Shown: positions 38,992-47,980, numbered from the stretch's first letter. The stretch: 64,000 bases of DNA from an uncultured Ardenticatenia bacterium (GCA_937127125.1 CAKZLO010000032.1:81328-145327), one strand, 5' to 3'. Notes: generated from the letters alone by a model not told the origin. Program-made: numbers and translations.

Positions 38992-40140
38992 TCATCCAGA
39001 CCAGCGCTGAAGCACGGCCACTACCGCTTCTCCGTAGGTTTGGCGTTGCCACTCGTCCATCGTCTCTATCTGAGCGAGTGCCTCGAGAGTAATGGGAGAA
39101 CGACGTGCCAACTCTATCAATACCCGGTTCGGTAGAATAATGTCTGGATCCACCTGGCGCGCCTCTGCCTCTTGCCGTCGCCAAGCACGTAACGCCTCGT
39201 AACGTGCGATGGTTATCTCAAGGGAGGAAGGACGTCTGTCGCGCAGCGGAGATGGTGTGAGGGCACGTCGGCCACGCGCAATGGCCTCGAGCAACTCATC
39301 CGAACAGCGCCTGTAAATGCCCTGACCAAGCCCCTTGATGTGCAACAACTCACGTCGGCTGGAGGGACGAGTTACTGCCAGATGAACAAGCACATCATTG
39401 GAAATAACCTTGAAGGGAGGCAGGTCCATCTCACGCGCCAACTTGTCACGCAGGATGTACAACTCTCGTAATATCGCCCGACCAACAGGATCGAGCTGCA
39501 AAACTCCCGAGATACGCCAGAAACCTTCAGGGTCGAAGCTCTTGGTTGCGGGCTCCTTGAGACTCTCACGCGCAAATGCATGGCGCGCTTCTATCAGCTT
39601 TCCTCTTCTTTGCAACTCTTGAATCTGGAGATCGCGCAGCGGCAAGAGATAGTGGGTGTCCAACCGTGCATATTCCAGCGCTGCAGTGGAGAGGGGACGT
39701 GCACCCCAATTGTAACGTTGCAAACGCTTGTCCACATGGACTCCAAATTGTTCTTGCAAGATCGCTGCTAAGCCGTAGTGTCTCCAGCCCAGGATGCGTG
39801 CTGCAACCATTGTGTCGAAGATGTTGACAAACGTGAAGCCGTAATCTCGCTTGAGGCACAAGATGTCATAGCTGGCGGCGTGGAAAACCTTTTCGTGATC
39901 CTGGCTCGCAAACAGCTCACCCAGTGGCGTTACATCAACTCTGAGTGGGTCCACCAAGTAGTCAGCACCTGGAATGGAGAGCTGCAAGAGGCAAACTTTC
40001 TCAAAATAGGCATATAGGCTATCCGATTCGGTGTCCACAGCAAATAGTGGTGCATCCCGTAATTGCTCCAGCACTTGCTTCAAGGTGGCAGGAGTATCCA
40101 CAAGAATGTATGTTTCGGCCTCGTTTATTCGGTAGCCCAT
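38992..40140 (-). CDS. rnd: Ribonuclease D
   Basis: 382 aa from ATG 40140; the frame is open to 40179, but a promoter occupies that stretch. DEDDy exonuclease: FAVDTESDSLYAYF (D-x-E), FHAASYDILCLKRDYG, NIFDTMVAARILG and EYARLDTHYLL (Y-x3-D). Two HRDC-like helical domains follow (~225-300 and ~330-382, LLHIKGLGQGIYRRCSDELL and EALAQIETMDEW). Trims tRNA and other structured RNA 3' ends. The start lies ten bases after a -10 box and lacks a Shine-Dalgarno, so it is probably leaderless. Confidence 0.92.
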   Translation of the reverse strand: MGYRINEAETYILVDTPATLKQVLEQLRDAPLFAVDTESDSLYAYFEKVCLLQLSIPGADYLVDPLRVDVTPLGELFASQDHEKVFHAASYDILCLKRDYGFTFVNIFDTMVAARILGWRHYGLAAILQEQFGVHVDKRLQRYNWGARPLSTAALEYARLDTHYLLPLRDLQIQELQRRGKLIEARHAFARESLKEPATKSFDPEGFWRISGVLQLDPVGRAILRELYILRDKLAREMDLPPFKVISNDVLVHLAVTRPSSRRELLHIKGLGQGIYRRCSDELLEAIARGRRALTPSPLRDRRPSSLEITIARYEALRAWRRQEAEARQVDPDIILPNRVLIELARRSPITLEALAQIETMDEWQRQTYGEAVVAVLQRWSG

Positions 40141-40150
40141 AGCGAACTGT

Positions 40151-40179
40151 ATCATACTTAGGTCTTGGAGAATTGCCAA
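40151..40179 (-). promoter_or_regulatory. Promoter of rnd, nearly leaderless
   Basis: Minus strand TTGGCA (40179-40174), 17-bp spacer, TATGAT (40156-40151), ten bases before the ATG at 40140. Confidence 0.55.
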
Positions 40180-40322
40180 GGATGGGGCACAGCTCTAACG
40201 CGGTGACACCGTTTTGTGGGTTTGTGGGGGAGAACATTCTCGTCGATAAGGTTTGCCAGGGACGTAAACTCAACAGGATGGGCGATTGCAGCTCTTTTTA
40301 CAGGATCCGACCCTTATTGTGC

Positions 40323-40351
40323 TTGCAAGCTGGTAAACTCTATACTATAAT
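40323..40351 (+). promoter_or_regulatory. Strong sigma70-type promoter with no clear gene after it
   Basis: TTGCAA (40323-40328), exact 17-bp spacer, perfect TATAAT (40346-40351). Downstream there is only a weak 116-codon frame and then, 500 bases on, the broken ABC locus. It may be the surviving promoter of the decayed sugar-uptake operon, or drive an untranslated RNA. Confidence 0.6.
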
Positions 40352-40402
40352 AAAAATGCATCTACCCGCATTGACCCACGCAACAGCAAGGCTGAAAGCG
40401 CA

Positions 40403-40753
40403 ATGACGCGGCATCGAGGAAAGGAGACAAAGGGCCTTCTTAGCAAAGCATCTCCGTCGTCCTCAAAAGAGGCGGCTGGGGCGCGCAACCAGCTATGCTG
40501 GTCGGCCTATTCTCTATCCATGGACCTGTGGCAAAAGATCCCTCACTTCAGCCATGCAAATATGCTCCCAATCACCGCGGTAGCTGCTTATGCCTTCGCT
40601 TTTGCCTCTGTGCGTTTATTCACAGCATCCCCAATAGGTCGGTTCATAGAAGTGCATCGTCGTGAACCGAGGAGATGGATTTTCTCAGTGCGTCATCCTG
40701 ACCTACCTGCCCTGTTTGCCGTAGAACAATGGGAACTGAGAGAAAGGAGGTGA
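40403..40753 (+). CDS. Doubtful 116-aa open frame in a gene-poor stretch
   Basis: I do not recognise it. It has no good Shine-Dalgarno, one possible hydrophobic stretch (ANMLPITAVAAYAFAFASV) and a basic C-terminus. It lies just downstream of a strong promoter and upstream of the permease pseudogene. It could be a remnant of a deleted gene of that operon or chance. The 40180-40852 gap otherwise holds only the two promoters described. Confidence 0.2.
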   Translation: MTRHRGKETKGLLSKASPSSSKEAAGARNQLCWSAYSLSMDLWQKIPHFSHANMLPITAVAAYAFAFASVRLFTASPIGRFIEVHRREPRRWIFSVRHPDLPALFAVEQWELRERR

Positions 40754-40852
40754 GCCAAGCGAGCTAGACCCCTGATGTAGAGTAGAAATCCTCTTGCGCA
40801 GAAGATCGTGTTTGTCTAAAGTGTTGGATTACTGACAAAGGAGGTCAGTGAA

Positions 40853-41340
40853 ATGAGCGGTCGATTCCATCCGGTACGGTTGCTGCTTGTTTTGAGCTTG
40901 GCTCTGGGGCAGACCCCAACGTGGCATTGTTCGCTATCCTGATGACGGATGTGTGGCAGTGGACGCCATTCCTAATGCTCATTGTGCTGGCCGGTCTGCA
41001 GTCTATTCCGATGGAGCTGCACGAAGCGGCCGAAGTGGATGGTGCTTCGGCGTGGTAATCCTTCTGGCGCATCACATTGCCTCTACTATTGCCAGTGATC
41101 ATCATCGGTGTCCTCATTCGCGCAATGGATGCGTTCAAGCTGTTCGACATTGTCTATTTGGTGACAGGTGGCGGTCCGGGCAATGTGACGGAGACGATCA
41201 GCTTCTACACCTATCTACAAGGTTTCAAGTTTTTCAGCTTAGGTTATACAGCTGCAATGGCTTTTATTCAGTTGATCATTATCACGCTGGTTGCACGTTT
41301 CTTCTTGGGTTTCCAGAAGCGGCAGCGGGGAGAAACATAA
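40853..41340 (+). pseudogene. Broken MalF-type sugar ABC permease with a foreign signal-peptide-like start
   Basis: A perfect Shine-Dalgarno (AAAGGAGG) precedes ATG 40853 and a short frame, MSGRFHPVRLLLVLSLALGQ, that looks like the start of a lipoprotein or binding-protein signal peptide. Around 40908-40912 the homology jumps to another frame: DPNVALFAILMTDVWQWTPF, mid-permease, through the EAA loop (HEAAEVDGASAW), to the normal C-terminus at 41340. An in-frame TAA at 41056-41058 sits in the EAA loop, where a Gln codon would be expected. The first half of the permease is missing. Most simply, a deletion joined the binding-protein start to the permease middle, followed by a nonsense mutation. 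Confidence 0.75.
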
Positions 41341-41343
41341 GCA

Positions 41344-42183
41344 ATGCGCCGAATGTCGTACCCACAGAAGATTGCAGCAGGGATCGTTCTGATAGTGGCC
41401 CTCGTTCTGTTCTTGTTTCCAGTCGTGTGGATGTTTCTCACCTCCTTTAAGTCAGAATCGGAGTATTTCTCTTACCCTCCTGTGTTCATTCCGCGTGATT
41501 TCAGCCCGCGCAATTACATCAACGCCATGGCATTGCCACCCGACGGACGGGGTGGCATCCAAGGTTTGCGAGATAGCTTAATCATTGGTCTGTCCACCAC
41601 GGCGTTTTCCATGGTGATTGGTTCTCTGGCGGCTTATAGCCTGTCGCGTTTCAAGACTGGCGGTGAGAACTTTTCGTTTTGGATCCTTTCCACTCGTATG
41701 TTTCCACCAGTGGCTGCTGCCCTGCCATTGTTCCTTATCTTCAAACAGCTCAAGCTGCTGGACACCCACTGGGCGCTTATCATTGCCAACACCGTTTTCA
41801 ATTTACCTTTTGTCATCTGGATGCTTAAGGGCTTTTTCGATGACCTTTCGCCTGAAATGGAGGAAGCAGCGCTGATCGACGGGTGCACTCATTGGGGTGT
41901 CTTTGCGCGTGTGGCGTTGCCCCTCATCACACCAGGATTGGTGGCAACGTCGTTGTTCTCCTTTATCTTCGCCTGGAATGAGTTCATGTTCGCTCTGCTG
42001 CTAACGCGTCGTTCAGTGCGCACACTTACTGTCATCGTGCCGAGCCTGGTAGGAGGGCACGAGATTCTGTGGGGCGAAATAGCAGCCATCGGCACAATTG
42101 CCATCATACCCGGCATTGTTCTCTCTATACTCTTTCAGCGGTTTCTGGTGCGTGGGCTGACAATGGGGGCAGTCAAAGGTTAA
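41344..42183 (+). CDS. Sugar ABC transporter permease, MalG/CUT1 type
   Basis: 279 aa, full length, six predicted helices. The EAA loop is intact: MEEAALIDGCTHWGVFARVALPL. It would pair with a MalF-type permease, an ATPase and a binding protein to import an oligosaccharide or polyol. Its partner immediately upstream (three-base gap) is a pseudogene, and no ATPase or binding protein is present, so the gene is probably non-functional as a system though still intact. Confidence 0.9.
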   Translation: MRRMSYPQKIAAGIVLIVALVLFLFPVVWMFLTSFKSESEYFSYPPVFIPRDFSPRNYINAMALPPDGRGGIQGLRDSLIIGLSTTAFSMVIGSLAAYSLSRFKTGGENFSFWILSTRMFPPVAAALPLFLIFKQLKLLDTHWALIIANTVFNLPFVIWMLKGFFDDLSPEMEEAALIDGCTHWGVFARVALPLITPGLVATSLFSFIFAWNEFMFALLLTRRSVRTLTVIVPSLVGGHEILWGEIAAIGTIAIIPGIVLSILFQRFLVRGLTMGAVKG

Positions 42184-42353
42184 GACTTCACGAGATTCGT
42201 CATCGGCGACCGCACTAGATGTGCTGTAATGAGTGCCATTCTCCTCGGGGGATGTAGGCCTTGCACATCGGGTGTCATGATACAGCTAAGGATCTGCAAG
42301 CTCCTGCAGGCATACTCTACATAATCTTTGCACTGAGTGGGAGATGAAACGTT

Positions 42354-43277
42354 ATGACGAGACCCAGGATCTGTGTCGTAGGTGCCTCTAACATTGATCT
42401 GATCAGCTATGTACCCCGACTGCCGCGTATGGGCGAAACGTTGCATGGTACCCGCTTCCACATGGGTTTCGGTGGCAAGGGGGCCAACCAAGCAGTTATG
42501 GCAGCCAAGCTGGGAGGTGATGTTTCTGTTGTCACCAAGCTGGGCCGAGATATGTTCGGGGAGAACACCCTGAAAAACTTTCAGGCGTGGGGCATCGACA
42601 CACGCTTCGTGTTCTTCACCGATCAAGCATTTTCAGGTGTAGCACCAATTGCAGTCGATCCAGAAGGACACAATGCCATCATCATTGTCACTGGCGCGAA
42701 TGACTTGCTGACCGTCGAGGAGATCGAGTCAGCTCGGCCGGTGATCGCCAACGCTCAGGTGGTAGTATGCCAGCTGGAGATCCCGTTGGAGATCACGCTG
42801 GCAGCATTACGCATCGCCCGTCAGGAGGGGGTGACCACAATCTTCAATCCGGCTCCGGCACGACCTGAACTGCCAGATGAGCTGTACCGACTTAGTGACA
42901 TCTTCTGTCCCAACGAAAGCGAAACTGAGCTGCTAACAGGCCTGCCAGTGACCACCCTCGAGGAGGCAGAACGCGCAGCACGAATACTAATGGACCGTGG
43001 CGCTGGTGCAGTCATCCTCACGTTGGGTGAACGCGGTAGCTTGCTGGTCAATGCGCAAGGGAGCACCTATGTATCGGCACCCTCGGTGCGCGCCGTGGAC
43101 ACCACTGGGGCTGGTGATGCTTTCATTGGCAGCCTGGCATATTTCCTGGCAGCAGGCAAATCATTAGCAGAGGCGATGCGTCGTGCCAATTACATCGCTG
43201 CTGTTAGTGTGCAGGCTTCAGGTACACAAACCAGCTTCCCCACTGCTGACCAGCTGCCCCCTGAGCTGCTGGCGTAG
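42354..43277 (+). CDS. PfkB-family sugar kinase (ribokinase-like)
   Basis: 307 aa. N-terminal GGKGANQAVMAAKLGG and C-terminal DTTGAGDAFIGSLAYFLAAG are the two PfkB signatures, the latter with the catalytic Asp. NPAPARPELPDELYRLSD and CPNESETELLTG are strongly ribokinase-like. Phosphorylates a sugar, probably ribose or a related pentose, in the cytosol. Placed 170 bases after the ABC permease, so it was likely part of the decayed uptake locus. Confidence 0.9.
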   Translation: MTRPRICVVGASNIDLISYVPRLPRMGETLHGTRFHMGFGGKGANQAVMAAKLGGDVSVVTKLGRDMFGENTLKNFQAWGIDTRFVFFTDQAFSGVAPIAVDPEGHNAIIIVTGANDLLTVEEIESARPVIANAQVVVCQLEIPLEITLAALRIARQEGVTTIFNPAPARPELPDELYRLSDIFCPNESETELLTGLPVTTLEEAERAARILMDRGAGAVILTLGERGSLLVNAQGSTYVSAPSVRAVDTTGAGDAFIGSLAYFLAAGKSLAEAMRRANYIAAVSVQASGTQTSFPTADQLPPELLA

Positions 43278-43374
43278 TGCCTTGCATATGTTGCCTTGCT
43301 GTGGGATTAGTAGACAGCGGATTCCTTCAAGTGCCCCTCAGTTCTTCATAATGGAAGGCTGTTGCTCTCGCTAG

Positions 43375-43402
43375 TTGCGCCTTTCAGCATGTATGTTAGA
43401 AT
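43375..43402 (+). promoter_or_regulatory. Possible promoter upstream of the DUF763 gene
   Basis: TTGCGC (43375-43380), 16-bp spacer, TAGAAT (43397-43402), about 165 bases ahead of the start codon. Confidence 0.35.
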
Positions 43403-43567
43403 GAAGCTTGTCTCGGTTGTTGTGCTCTGCCTTACCACCGGCGATGTCACGCTGTGAATTTCCGAGTGAATAAAAGCTGTCAGGGACGCTCAGAGAGAAC
43501 TGTGGCCCTGTTTGGTTGGTCAGCGCAGAACGGATTGTCCGGGCATTGATAGGGGTGAGGGGCTTAC

Positions 43568-44674
43568 TTGCGCACTGGGATCGCCTATTTGCCTCTTCAC
43601 ACAGGCAAAGCACCACGCTACTTGTTTGAGCGCATGGTCAAGCTGGCACGCGAGCTGTCGCTCATCATTGTCGATGAATACGGCAGCTCGGAGTTGATGC
43701 GACGGCTGGCGGACCCATGCTGGTTTCAGGCATTAGGCTGCGTGCTGGGGTACGACTGGCATTCCAGCGGCGTGACAACCGTGGTATGCGGTGCGCTGAA
43801 GGAGGCGTGGAGGCCGATCTCGACTGAAATCGGGTTGTTCATTGCTGGCGGGAAAGGCGGAACATCACGCAAGACACCTGCCGAGATCACGGCCTGCGCG
43901 ACCCATCTGCAGGTCGCACCCGAAGCTTTGGTCTACGCTAGTCGCTTGGCAGCCAAGGTGGACAACAATGCCTTGCAGGATGGCTACCAGATCTATCATC
44001 ATAGCTTTATTTTCGATCGTCAGGGTCGCTGGGTTGTGGTACAGCAGGGGATGAACGAGGCAAATCGATGGGCAAGGCGTTATCATTGGTTCAGCGAGAC
44101 AGTCACGGAATTCGTTAATGAACCTCATTCTGGTATCATCAGCAGCGCCCTTGGACAGCCACTGAACATGGTCGCCCAAGAGTCAGATGAAGCGCGACGG
44201 GCGAGTGTAGCTCTAGCACTGGAGAAGCCGTGGAAGAATCTGGCTGAGCTGAAACGGCTGCAGTATCTGGAGCTGCCGATGCGCCATCGAGTTTTGTTGG
44301 AGGACATCGATCCCGAACGTATCGCGGGCACGCTGGTGTCAGCGTACGAAGCACAGCCACAGAATTTTGAGCAGCTACTCGGCGCCCGTAATGTAGGACC
44401 CAAAACGATCCGTGCGTTGGCATTGTTAGCCGAAATCATCTACGGTGCCAAACCATCGTTTCGTGACCCGGCACGTTTCGCCTTCGCACATGGGGGCAAG
44501 GATGGGCATCCCTATCCTGTTGATCGCAAAACTTACGATCGCTCCATTCAGATCCTGCATCAGGCAGTGGAACGTGCTAAGCTGGGCGACCGCGAGAAAT
44601 TGGAAGCACTTCGAAGACTGGGACAACATCTGGCATACCAACCGATTGCGCGAGGTGAGGATACCGGTAAGTGA
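43568..44674 (+). CDS. DUF763 protein with helix-hairpin-helix segment
   Basis: 368 aa from a TTG at 43568, supported by GGTGAGGGG upstream. The N-terminal block RTGIAYLPLHTGKAPRYLFE and WHSSGVTTVVCGALKEAW identify DUF763, a family common in archaea and thermophiles. A helix-hairpin-helix, GARNVGPKTIRALALLAEI (~285-305), suggests nucleic-acid contact, followed by FAFAHGGKDGHPYPVDRKTYD. Function is not known. It sits between a sugar kinase and a BadF-type kinase without an evident link. Confidence 0.88.
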   Translation: MRTGIAYLPLHTGKAPRYLFERMVKLARELSLIIVDEYGSSELMRRLADPCWFQALGCVLGYDWHSSGVTTVVCGALKEAWRPISTEIGLFIAGGKGGTSRKTPAEITACATHLQVAPEALVYASRLAAKVDNNALQDGYQIYHHSFIFDRQGRWVVVQQGMNEANRWARRYHWFSETVTEFVNEPHSGIISSALGQPLNMVAQESDEARRASVALALEKPWKNLAELKRLQYLELPMRHRVLLEDIDPERIAGTLVSAYEAQPQNFEQLLGARNVGPKTIRALALLAEIIYGAKPSFRDPARFAFAHGGKDGHPYPVDRKTYDRSIQILHQAVERAKLGDREKLEALRRLGQHLAYQPIARGEDTGK

Positions 44675-45095
44675 GTCGCATCTCCGGGTGGCGGGCGCGG
44701 GAGTGCGTCTCAGCCAATCAATCACATGCAAAATGGCCTGAGAGGAATCCGAGCTTGCGCAGAGGTGTCTGAATAGAACCTTCAAGCTTGCAGTGGCCAG
44801 GAGCAGAGAGGTCAGCCGAGAAAGGGTTGATATCCCCTGTTCATTCTGCGCTCGACCTGGATGGTTATGAGGAATACTCACACTATTTGGACGAACTGTG
44901 CCGCATGCACAGAATCCAGCCTGATAGTATCTATTCTCCCAATTGGAGGAGGTAGTTCTCGAGACAGCTTGGCTGTCGCAACTGAGTCCTGAGACTTTCA
45001 TTATGACGACCTCAACCGTGGGCTCTCTGTAAGAAGAAAGTTTGTACACCACATAGCTTCAAACAAATTGCACATGCCATACCGGAAGTGAAGCA
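44675..45095. other. Intergenic stretch without a recognisable gene
   Basis: I see no gene, tRNA or promoter pair that I can support. A small hairpin GACAGC-TTG-GCTGTC lies near 44962-44976. The sequence may be debris of the decayed locus. Confidence 0.4.
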
Positions 45096-46181
45096 ATGTA
45101 CGTGCTGGGGGTTGATGGAGGAGGCTCGAAGGTTGTCTGTCTGGTGGCAGATGAGACAGGTCAGCTCCGTGGTTACGGTCGTGCCGGGCCAGTCAACATC
45201 AACTATGTGGAACGCCGAGTGGCTGTAGAAGGACTGCGGCGTGCTGTGCGGGCAGCGCTTGAGGCAGGTGGTTTGCTCGAGGCACCTATCGAGGTGATGT
45301 GCATCAGCGCACCAATGGATGCAGCAGCAGTCGATGAAGCACTTGCTGACCTCCCTGTTCGCAAAATCCTTGAGGCAGCTGAAGGGGAGACCTCACGTTG
45401 GGCTGCTCACTACTGGATTGATCAACATGTCGGTGTCGTTGTGGATGCCGGTATCAGTTCCAGAGCGCGTGGCTGGACAGGAGAAGGCCAGCAAGCTGGG
45501 GCGGGCGGTTGGGGCGCCGTTTTGGGGGATGAGGGAAGCAGTTATTGGATCAGTATGGAGGCAATCCGTGCTGTGCTCCGCGCGGAGGATGGACGTGGTG
45601 AGGACACACTGCTCACGCAGATGGTCTTCGACCACTTCGGCTTCCGAGACGCGATGGACATGGTGTTCCGAGTATTATGCGGGATGATCACCTCCCCGGA
45701 CGCAACGCAGTTGGTGCGTATTGGCCCCGACTCAGGAGCAGAGGCAGTACGTGCTGGGACCGTTGTGCGCAAAGCAAAGTCTGGAACTGCTCCCCTACTG
45801 CGCCACGAGATCGCCGGACTGTGTCCTGTGGTAGTGCGTGCGGCACAACAAGGTGATCGTACGGCACAACACATCCTTGCGTCCGCTGGGCGGGAGCTAG
45901 GAGCGCTGGCAACCGCAGTGATCCGACGCCTCTACATGGCATTGGAGTCCTTTGCTGTGGTGCCCTTTGGGGGTGTTTTCAAAGCAGGGGAGCTGGTGTT
46001 GGCCCCCTTCCGCGAAACAGTAGCTGCAACGGCACCTCAAGCACAGATTATCTTGCCGCGTTTCGAACCCGTGGTGGGCGCCGTATTACTAGCACTGGAT
46101 GACGCTGGCGTGGCAATTGACTGGCCAGTCTTGGAGGCGGTTGAACAAAGCGCTGTACGTTTTCCTGGTTGCAGGGCATAG
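45096..46181 (+). CDS. BadF/BadG/BcrA/BcrD-type ATPase, N-acetylglucosamine kinase-like
   Basis: 361 aa, ASKHA fold. Phosphate-1 loop GVDGGGSKVVCLVAD at the N-terminus, GAVLGDEGSSYWISMEAIRA mid-protein and VPFGGVFKAGELVLAPF near the C-terminus. This is the layout of bacterial N-acetylglucosamine kinases in this family. It likely phosphorylates an amino sugar. The NagA-like remnant immediately downstream supports an amino-sugar role. Confidence 0.85.
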   Translation: MYVLGVDGGGSKVVCLVADETGQLRGYGRAGPVNINYVERRVAVEGLRRAVRAALEAGGLLEAPIEVMCISAPMDAAAVDEALADLPVRKILEAAEGETSRWAAHYWIDQHVGVVVDAGISSRARGWTGEGQQAGAGGWGAVLGDEGSSYWISMEAIRAVLRAEDGRGEDTLLTQMVFDHFGFRDAMDMVFRVLCGMITSPDATQLVRIGPDSGAEAVRAGTVVRKAKSGTAPLLRHEIAGLCPVVVRAAQQGDRTAQHILASAGRELGALATAVIRRLYMALESFAVVPFGGVFKAGELVLAPFRETVAATAPQAQIILPRFEPVVGAVLLALDDAGVAIDWPVLEAVEQSAVRFPGCRA

Positions 46182-46194
46182 AATCCTCCCCTAG

Positions 46195-46461
46195 TGCAAC
46201 ACCAGAGGTCTGATCTGCGTCTCCCGTGGAGCCGAGATAACTGATGTCTATGAATGGCATCGCTATGTCTGGCTCCGCGGACGCCCTCGTCCACGAGAGG
46301 CAATACGTATGGCAACTCTGAAACCAGCACACCCGATCAGAGTTGCGAGCCGCAATGCCAGACTGGGAACCGACAAAGACGCTGATGTCGTGGTCATCGG
46401 CCTACAAATGAACGGGTATACGGTCGTTGCCTGTGGTCTGATTATCTACCAGACCAATTAG
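46195..46461 (+). pseudogene. Remnant of an N-acetylglucosamine-6-phosphate deacetylase (NagA-like) gene
   Basis: Directly after the BadF-like stop an open frame without a proper start reads ICVSRGAEITDVYEW then EAIRMATLKPAHPIRVAS and DADVVVIGLQMNGYTVVACG, ending at TAG 46459-46461. This resembles the NagA/amidohydrolase C-terminus (...MATLNPARxxGL...GxDADLVVL...). The catalytic barrel is gone and conserved positions are changed. It begins one codon after a stop and has no Shine-Dalgarno. The rest of the 46182-46539 gap holds nothing else. Confidence 0.55.
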
Positions 46462-46539
46462 CTTATGTTCGCGACGTGTTCAGTATAGTCCGGAAATGAG
46501 CTCGTGGTGATGTGAGAGATACTTTCACGCGAGGCCGTG

Positions 46540-46884
46540 CTAAGGGCAGAAGAATATCTGCTCCAACGGCAGGAACTGTACGCCGCTGCCTTCGACTGCC
46601 TCCGGCAGTACCCATACCGTTACCTGAGCATCCCACTTCTTTTTGATCTCAGTTTTGGCCAGCTGTGCAAAGGCTTCCATGATATCGTCACCTTCGTACT
46701 CCATATATGCAAAGACGCGAGTGTGACCGCTAGTGGGTGCGTCAGGGAAGGCGAAAATGCTGTAGTTTCGGATGCCAACAGCACGAATCGCTTCAAGTAA
46801 CTCTGGCCACGGGTTCAGATGGATGTCCTTGTACGATTGCCAATGGACGGGGTCAACCCGCCACGTCATGCCGATGCGTTTCAA
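46540..46884 (-). CDS. rhaM: L-rhamnose mutarotase-like protein
   Basis: 114 aa from a TTG at 46884 with CAGGGAG six bases upstream; the frame is open to 46941. The sequence KRIGMTWRVDPVHWQSYKDI, HLNPWPELLEAIRAVGIRNY and the C-terminal LEQIFFCP match the RhaM ferredoxin-like fold of about 104 aa. RhaM interconverts alpha- and beta-L-rhamnose. It is the last gene of the sugar ABC operon, 37 bases after a permease, so the imported ligand is probably a 6-deoxy sugar or derivative. Confidence 0.85.
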   Translation of the reverse strand: MKRIGMTWRVDPVHWQSYKDIHLNPWPELLEAIRAVGIRNYSIFAFPDAPTSGHTRVFAYMEYEGDDIMEAFAQLAKTEIKKKWDAQVTVWVLPEAVEGSGVQFLPLEQIFFCP

Positions 46885-46921
46885 ATATGTATTCTCCCTG
46901 TCTATGTTGTCAGCGGTACGG

Positions 46922-47980
46922 CTACAGCTCTGTTCCGCCACGTCTTAGTCGATCGTATAATACAGCGAGCAAGAGCACGCTGCCAGTTGCGATGTTCTGA
47001 GCAGTGATGTCAATGCCCAGTAAAGCCATGCCATTACGCAAGCTACCGATAATGATCACACCCAGAAGCGTGCCCAGAATGGAACCTTGTCCGCCAGTAA
47101 GACTCGTTCCACCCAGGAAGACAGCGGCGATAATATCCAACTCCCAGCCCATCGCTCCTCCCGGGTATCCCCCGGCCAGCCGGGATGCGAAAATCACCCC
47201 ACAGATACCAGCACACAACCCGGTCAGGGCAAAAGCAAAAAAGGTGTAACGACGCACGCTAATGCCTGTCAACAACGCAGCAAGAGAGTTGCCGCCTACA
47301 GCAAGAAATTCACGACCAAAGCGAGTCCATGTTAGGAAGAGCCATATAGCTGTTAGAATGACCACCATTATAAGAAACGGCACTGGTACGCCAAGTACTG
47401 TTCCCTGTCCGATAGAGTCAAAGAACGGTCTCTCCTCAGCATATCCCAGCGGAATGGAACGTCCTTTGGTGCCAAGAAGATAGGCGCTCCAGCGTGCTAT
47501 ACTGTAAGTGGCTAAAGTGGCTATGACCGAGTTGATTCCTAGCTGTGCGACCAGAAATCCGTTGAGAACACCCACCACCAAGCCAACAAGAACTCCAGCG
47601 ACAACACTGGCTCCTTCACTCCATTGCCAACCTACTATCAGGTTAGCAACCACCATACTGGTAAGCGCAATTATCCCGGCGACCGAGAGATCAAGGTTAC
47701 CCCCAATGATCACTAACGTCATAGCGGCAGCCACGATTCCGATCATAGAGATGGAACCGGCCAGAATCGCCAAGTTGCGGAACGTCAAGAAAGTCGGAGT
47801 GGTAAGTGCAAAGAAGAGCACAAGTACAGCCAGCATAATAAGCAAGCCGATCTGTGGCATGTCGCTCAGAAGAGCCCACCAGTTTCGAGAGGGTTCCTCC
47901 CGTGGCGGACAGGCCTCTTGTGCCGCGACAGTATCCAAAGCGGTGGTCCCCTCGTACATAACAACACCTTCCCGCTTCAT
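46922..47980 (-). CDS. Sugar ABC transporter permease, RbsC/RhaQ type
   Basis: 352 aa with about nine to ten helices and a hydrophilic N-terminal ~35 residues. Family blocks: IGIVAAAMTLVIIGGNLDLS, GVLNGFLVAQLGINSVIATL, LAVGGNSLAALLTGISV and VFLGGTSLTGGQGSILGTLLG. Belongs to the CUT2 class, importing monosaccharides. The start overlaps the upstream permease stop by four bases; a second Met eight residues in is possible. Confidence 0.92.
   Translation of the reverse strand: MKREGVVMYEGTTALDTVAAQEACPPREEPSRNWWALLSDMPQIGLLIMLAVLVLFFALTTPTFLTFRNLAILAGSISMIGIVAAAMTLVIIGGNLDLSVAGIIALTSMVVANLIVGWQWSEGASVVAGVLVGLVVGVLNGFLVAQLGINSVIATLATYSIARWSAYLLGTKGRSIPLGYAEERPFFDSIGQGTVLGVPVPFLIMVVILTAIWLFLTWTRFGREFLAVGGNSLAALLTGISVRRYTFFAFALTGLCAGICGVIFASRLAGGYPGGAMGWELDIIAAVFLGGTSLTGGQGSILGTLLGVIIIGSLRNGMALLGIDITAQNIATGSVLLLAVLYDRLRRGGTEL

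Noticed and set aside
41056..41058. Internal stop in the permease as a possible recoded codon, given the tRNA-Sec nearby
   Set aside because: The codon is TAA, not TGA, and the gene also lacks its first half, so it is a pseudogene.
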